Of a stretch of 64,000 nt of DNA, positions 61,544-64,000 are shown in pieces; position 1 is the stretch's first letter; the number at the start of each line of letters is the position of its first letter. The DNA is taken from the NCBI GenBank assembly GCA_964016875.1, contig OZ024736.1, positions 43,432,707-43,496,706 of the forward strand, in the 5' to 3' direction. The notes under the pieces were generated by a model, which was not told the origin of the DNA, did no database searches, and saw only the letters and a program-made list of their open reading frames with translations. Source of the DNA: Fallopia convolvulus (lineage: Eukaryota > Streptophyta > Magnoliopsida > Caryophyllales > Polygonaceae). Made by a program: the position numbers and the translations under genes.

Positions 61544-61816
61544 GAGTTTGGTTCAAATGAAACAATTATCTTGAAACGAACTTTTATACTGAAACGGATG
61601 CACTTTTCTTAATTCGTAGTGCACTTTTTCTATTTCAGATTGTACTTTTCAGATTTGCACTTTTTGTACTTTACAATGCACTTTTTATAGTGCATTTTTG
61701 GATTGTACTTTTTGTATTTCGTAATGCACTTTTGTATGAGAAGTGCACTACGAACTATAAAAAGTGCATTCGTTTCACATTTCATGATAAGAGCTTGTTT
61801 CATTTGAACCAAACTC
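61544..61816. mobile_element. MITE, 273 bp, 10-bp target duplication (copy 2)
   Basis: Left end GAGTTTGGTTCAAATGAAAC and right end, its exact inverse for that stretch, are flanked by a perfect 10-bp repeat CTTATTTACA (61534-61543 and 61817-61826). The interior is TGCACTTTTT-type repeats as in the copy at 40440. Better matched ends than copy 1. Confidence 0.88.
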
Positions 61817-61826
61817 CTTATTTACA

Positions 61827-62520
61827 TATTTAATACTTAGATTTGTATTTACTTTTAATGTCGACTTTCTTCAATTCATTTATTTTTTAAGTTTATGACA
61901 TAAATTGAGTTTAATACTTAACTTGATTTTCATAAATTCTATTCATACAAAATCACATTACATTTATCATTTGATTATTTATTGATTTTTCTTTATATTA
62001 TTATACATACATATTTTATTTACATTATCAATAATTATATTGGGGTTTTTCTAATCTATGTCCTTAGGATATATGTTAAGTATTCTTATTTTGAAATTAA
62101 TAACCTATTTGAAAATAAATAAATCATATTAAAATAAATAAAATTGTCTTATATAATATACTTATAAATTCTTTCTATTTTAAGAGTCTTAACCTATGCC
62201 CTAGGTTCAAAAAATCGATTATATATATATTCTTCTTTAAGTACGATATTGATAAATTTTCTATAGTTAAAACATGTTTAGCTTAAAATTTATTCAAATC
62301 TTGCACGGAATAACAATTAGATAAAAGTATCTTTGATTCGGACAAAACCTAAACAAGATAATACTGAACTAATATCTTTAAATGAAATATCATTTGTATT
62401 AGCAATATTTACTTAGCAAATGTAGATATGATTTCCTAAGATATAATTTTAGTTAACAAATATGAGTATATGCTTTTAATTCACCAATAAACTGCTTCCT
62501 AAATCCATCTTTCTATCTCG
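61827..62520. other. Intergenic, likely upstream region of NMD3
   Basis: AT-rich sequence without a gene; the last 100 bases lead into the CT-rich NMD3 leader. No clear TATA box close to the leader. Confidence 0.5.
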
Positions 62521-63067
62521 TTTTCTCTAATTATCTTCTCCCGTTCGCAGCCGCCTCCTCTCTTCTCTATAGTAGCCTTGATTCATTTCTTCGTATCTGG
62601 TCGATTTCGAACCGAACGCCGTGTTTGAGGTGAGAATTCTGCCTTTTTTCTTGGTTTGTGATTTCTAATTCTTGATGATCATTAAATTGCCAAATCATTA
62701 GGGGTAGTAGATTTTCCGGTTAGTATAGAAATCAATAGTTTTTTAGGGTTACATGTGCGTGCATATTCAATTCACACGGCTGTATTAGTGTATTGTTTAT
62801 TGCTTGATATGGAGATGAAGAAACTGACAAGGCTCTCAGTGCGTTATGGCAATTTATATTTACACCGAAAAAACATTGAGATTTTTTTTACTTCGATTCA
62901 TAGGATAAAATAAAACAGCTTAAGCTTACGTTTGAAATCATTATGACTGCTCTCATTCCTGGTAGATTTTTATTTTGCTGTTTCTTTAGTCAATTATATA
63001 GTTCGGATGAACAACCCGTCTTACCTTCTTAATCAGTTACTTGGTGCTTTTGTTCTTGTTAACCAGG
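62521..63067 (+). other. NMD3 leader exon and leader intron
   Basis: A CT-rich leader (about 62520-62630) ends at TTTGAG|GTGAGAATTCTG. The intron runs to the AG at 63065-63066, one base before the ATG (63068). A leader intron ending next to the start codon is common in plant housekeeping genes; the exact transcription start is inferred. Confidence 0.6.
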
Positions 63068-64000
63068 ATGATTTGTACAAGTATTCAGACCATGTTTAAT
63101 CTATGTTGTAAATGTGGCATTGCCATGTACCCAAATCCAGCCAACATGTGCAAAAGCTGTCTATGCTCCGAAATTGACATCACCGAAGGCTTGATAAAGC
63201 ATGTTACCATCATAAAATGCCCCGAATGCGACAAGTATTTACAACCACCTAAGACATGGGTTTATGCACCGCCAGGCTCTCCAGACCTCTTAACCCTCTT
63301 CATCAAAAGGCTCAATTTGGATAAAGCCAAGGTCACTCTAGCCAACGCCGAATGTATTTGGAAAGAGTCTCATTCTAAGAGGATCAAGATTCAACTCACA
63401 ATCGAAAAGGAGGTCTACAAAACGATGCTGATGAGATCTTACTATGTGGAATACGTCGTGCAAGATCACAAGTGCGACTCGTGTACTGGGTTTCTTGCAA
63501 GCCTTGATCAGTGTGTTGCAAATGTTCAGGTCAGACAACGCGTTTCCCACAGGAAAACTATTTTCTATCTGGAACAATGTATTCTTAAAAATGATGCAGC
63601 ATCCAAAGCAATCAAGATGAAGCAAAAGAAAGAAGGCGTCGACTTTCTCTTCTCTAAGATAAGCCATGCCGCGTCCTTTGTTGAGTTTGTTGGTGGAGTG
63701 GTTCCGATTAAGAGCGTTGATGCCAAGAAACATGTGTCCCGTGACACCAAGAGCAATCTGGATGACAATGAGCACACTTTTTCAGTTGATATTGCCCCAA
63801 TTTGTCGTGAAGATCTCGTCTTTCTTCCTCCTAAGAAATCTGGCGGTCTGGGGCCACTCGTGATTTGCACAAAAGTTACCAGCCAGATTGTGTTGCTAGA
63901 TCCCATGACCTTAATGTTTTGTTCTTTGAACGCGGATCAGTATTGGGACTTGAAGTTTGAGAGCTTATTGTCTAGCAGAAGCCTAGTAGAATACATTGTT
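63068..64000 (+). CDS. NMD3: NMD3, 60S ribosomal subunit nuclear export adaptor (N-terminal 311 residues)
   Basis: NMD3 binds the pre-60S subunit in the nucleus and bridges it to the exportin CRM1. The reading frame from 63068 is open without introns to the window end; the C-terminus with the nuclear export and localisation signals lies outside. The N-terminus holds the paired zinc-finger cysteines (CCKCG, MCKSC, then IKCPECDKYLQPPKTW). SHSKRIKIQLT, QVRQRVSHRKTIFYLEQ, HAASFVEF and ICREDLVFLPP are NMD3 landmarks. The first ATG fits the family start, though the first nine residues are unlike those I know. Several normally conserved stretches look altered, so a diverged paralog is possible. Reverse-strand frames over this region are shadows. 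Confidence 0.92.
   Translation, partial: MICTSIQTMFNLCCKCGIAMYPNPANMCKSCLCSEIDITEGLIKHVTIIKCPECDKYLQPPKTWVYAPPGSPDLLTLFIKRLNLDKAKVTLANAECIWKESHSKRIKIQLTIEKEVYKTMLMRSYYVEYVVQDHKCDSCTGFLASLDQCVANVQVRQRVSHRKTIFYLEQCILKNDAASKAIKMKQKKEGVDFLFSKISHAASFVEFVGGVVPIKSVDAKKHVSRDTKSNLDDNEHTFSVDIAPICREDLVFLPPKKSGGLGPLVICTKVTSQIVLLDPMTLMFCSLNADQYWDLKFESLLSSRSLVEYIV

Noticed and set aside
63338..63906. Reverse-strand frames of 113-145 codons near the right end
   Set aside because: They lie opposite the open NMD3 reading frame, which has clear family motifs.
1..64000. CRISPR arrays, bacterial operons or other prokaryotic systems
   Set aside because: The regular repeats found are a transposon tandem array and microsatellites; introns and gene content are those of a plant nucleus.

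Overview
This is plant nuclear DNA. The genes have spliceosomal introns, the protein families are plant-specific (strigolactone receptor D14, RSL root-hair bHLH, plant-type exocyst SEC8), and the gaps are filled with plant transposon lineages. The D14 and bHLH proteins look eudicot; placing the genome among asterids (for example Lamiales) is only an impression from protein similarity.

Host genes are sparse. Four loci are recognisable: an intact two-exon D14 receptor (19092-18133, minus); a SEC8 copy (38957-31471, minus) that keeps its introns but is a pseudogene with a large internal deletion and several frameshifts; an intact five-exon RSL class II bHLH gene (57622-56252, minus); and the first 311 codons of an NMD3 60S-export adaptor (from 63068, plus), preceded by a leader intron and cut by the window end. 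These genes do not form a pathway; they are neighbours separated by transposons.

Layout: 1-4969, nearly complete Ty1/copia element lacking only the outer part of its 5' LTR. 6606-6970, hAT-like MITE. 8348-15714, cluster of three related PIF/Harbinger-like non-autonomous elements, the first split by a 3.97-kb solo LTR (8799-12769) and the last two forming an inverted pair. 17052-18028, Mutator-like element just beyond the D14 3' end. 20737-24345, 5'-truncated LINE with a 16-bp target duplication. 26847-29800, decayed LTR, copia and LINE pieces. 31471-38957, SEC8 pseudogene. 40440-40811 and 61544-61816, two members of one MITE family, each with a perfect 10-bp target duplication. 40960-42040 and 60869-61450, LINE 3' remnants. 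42914-55613, a complete 12.7-kb Tat-type Ty3/gypsy element with two RNase H domains.

The most unusual structure is inside the gypsy element. Its gag and pol are broken by several frameshifts and stops. Between integrase and the 3' LTR it carries a spliced gene on the opposite strand (ATG 53288, stop 50564; predicted 837 residues), with its own TATA box, leader intron and three coding exons whose splice sites and phases are all consistent. A tandem array of about 22 hairpin-forming 50-bp units lies exactly between the converging 3' ends of pol and this antisense gene.
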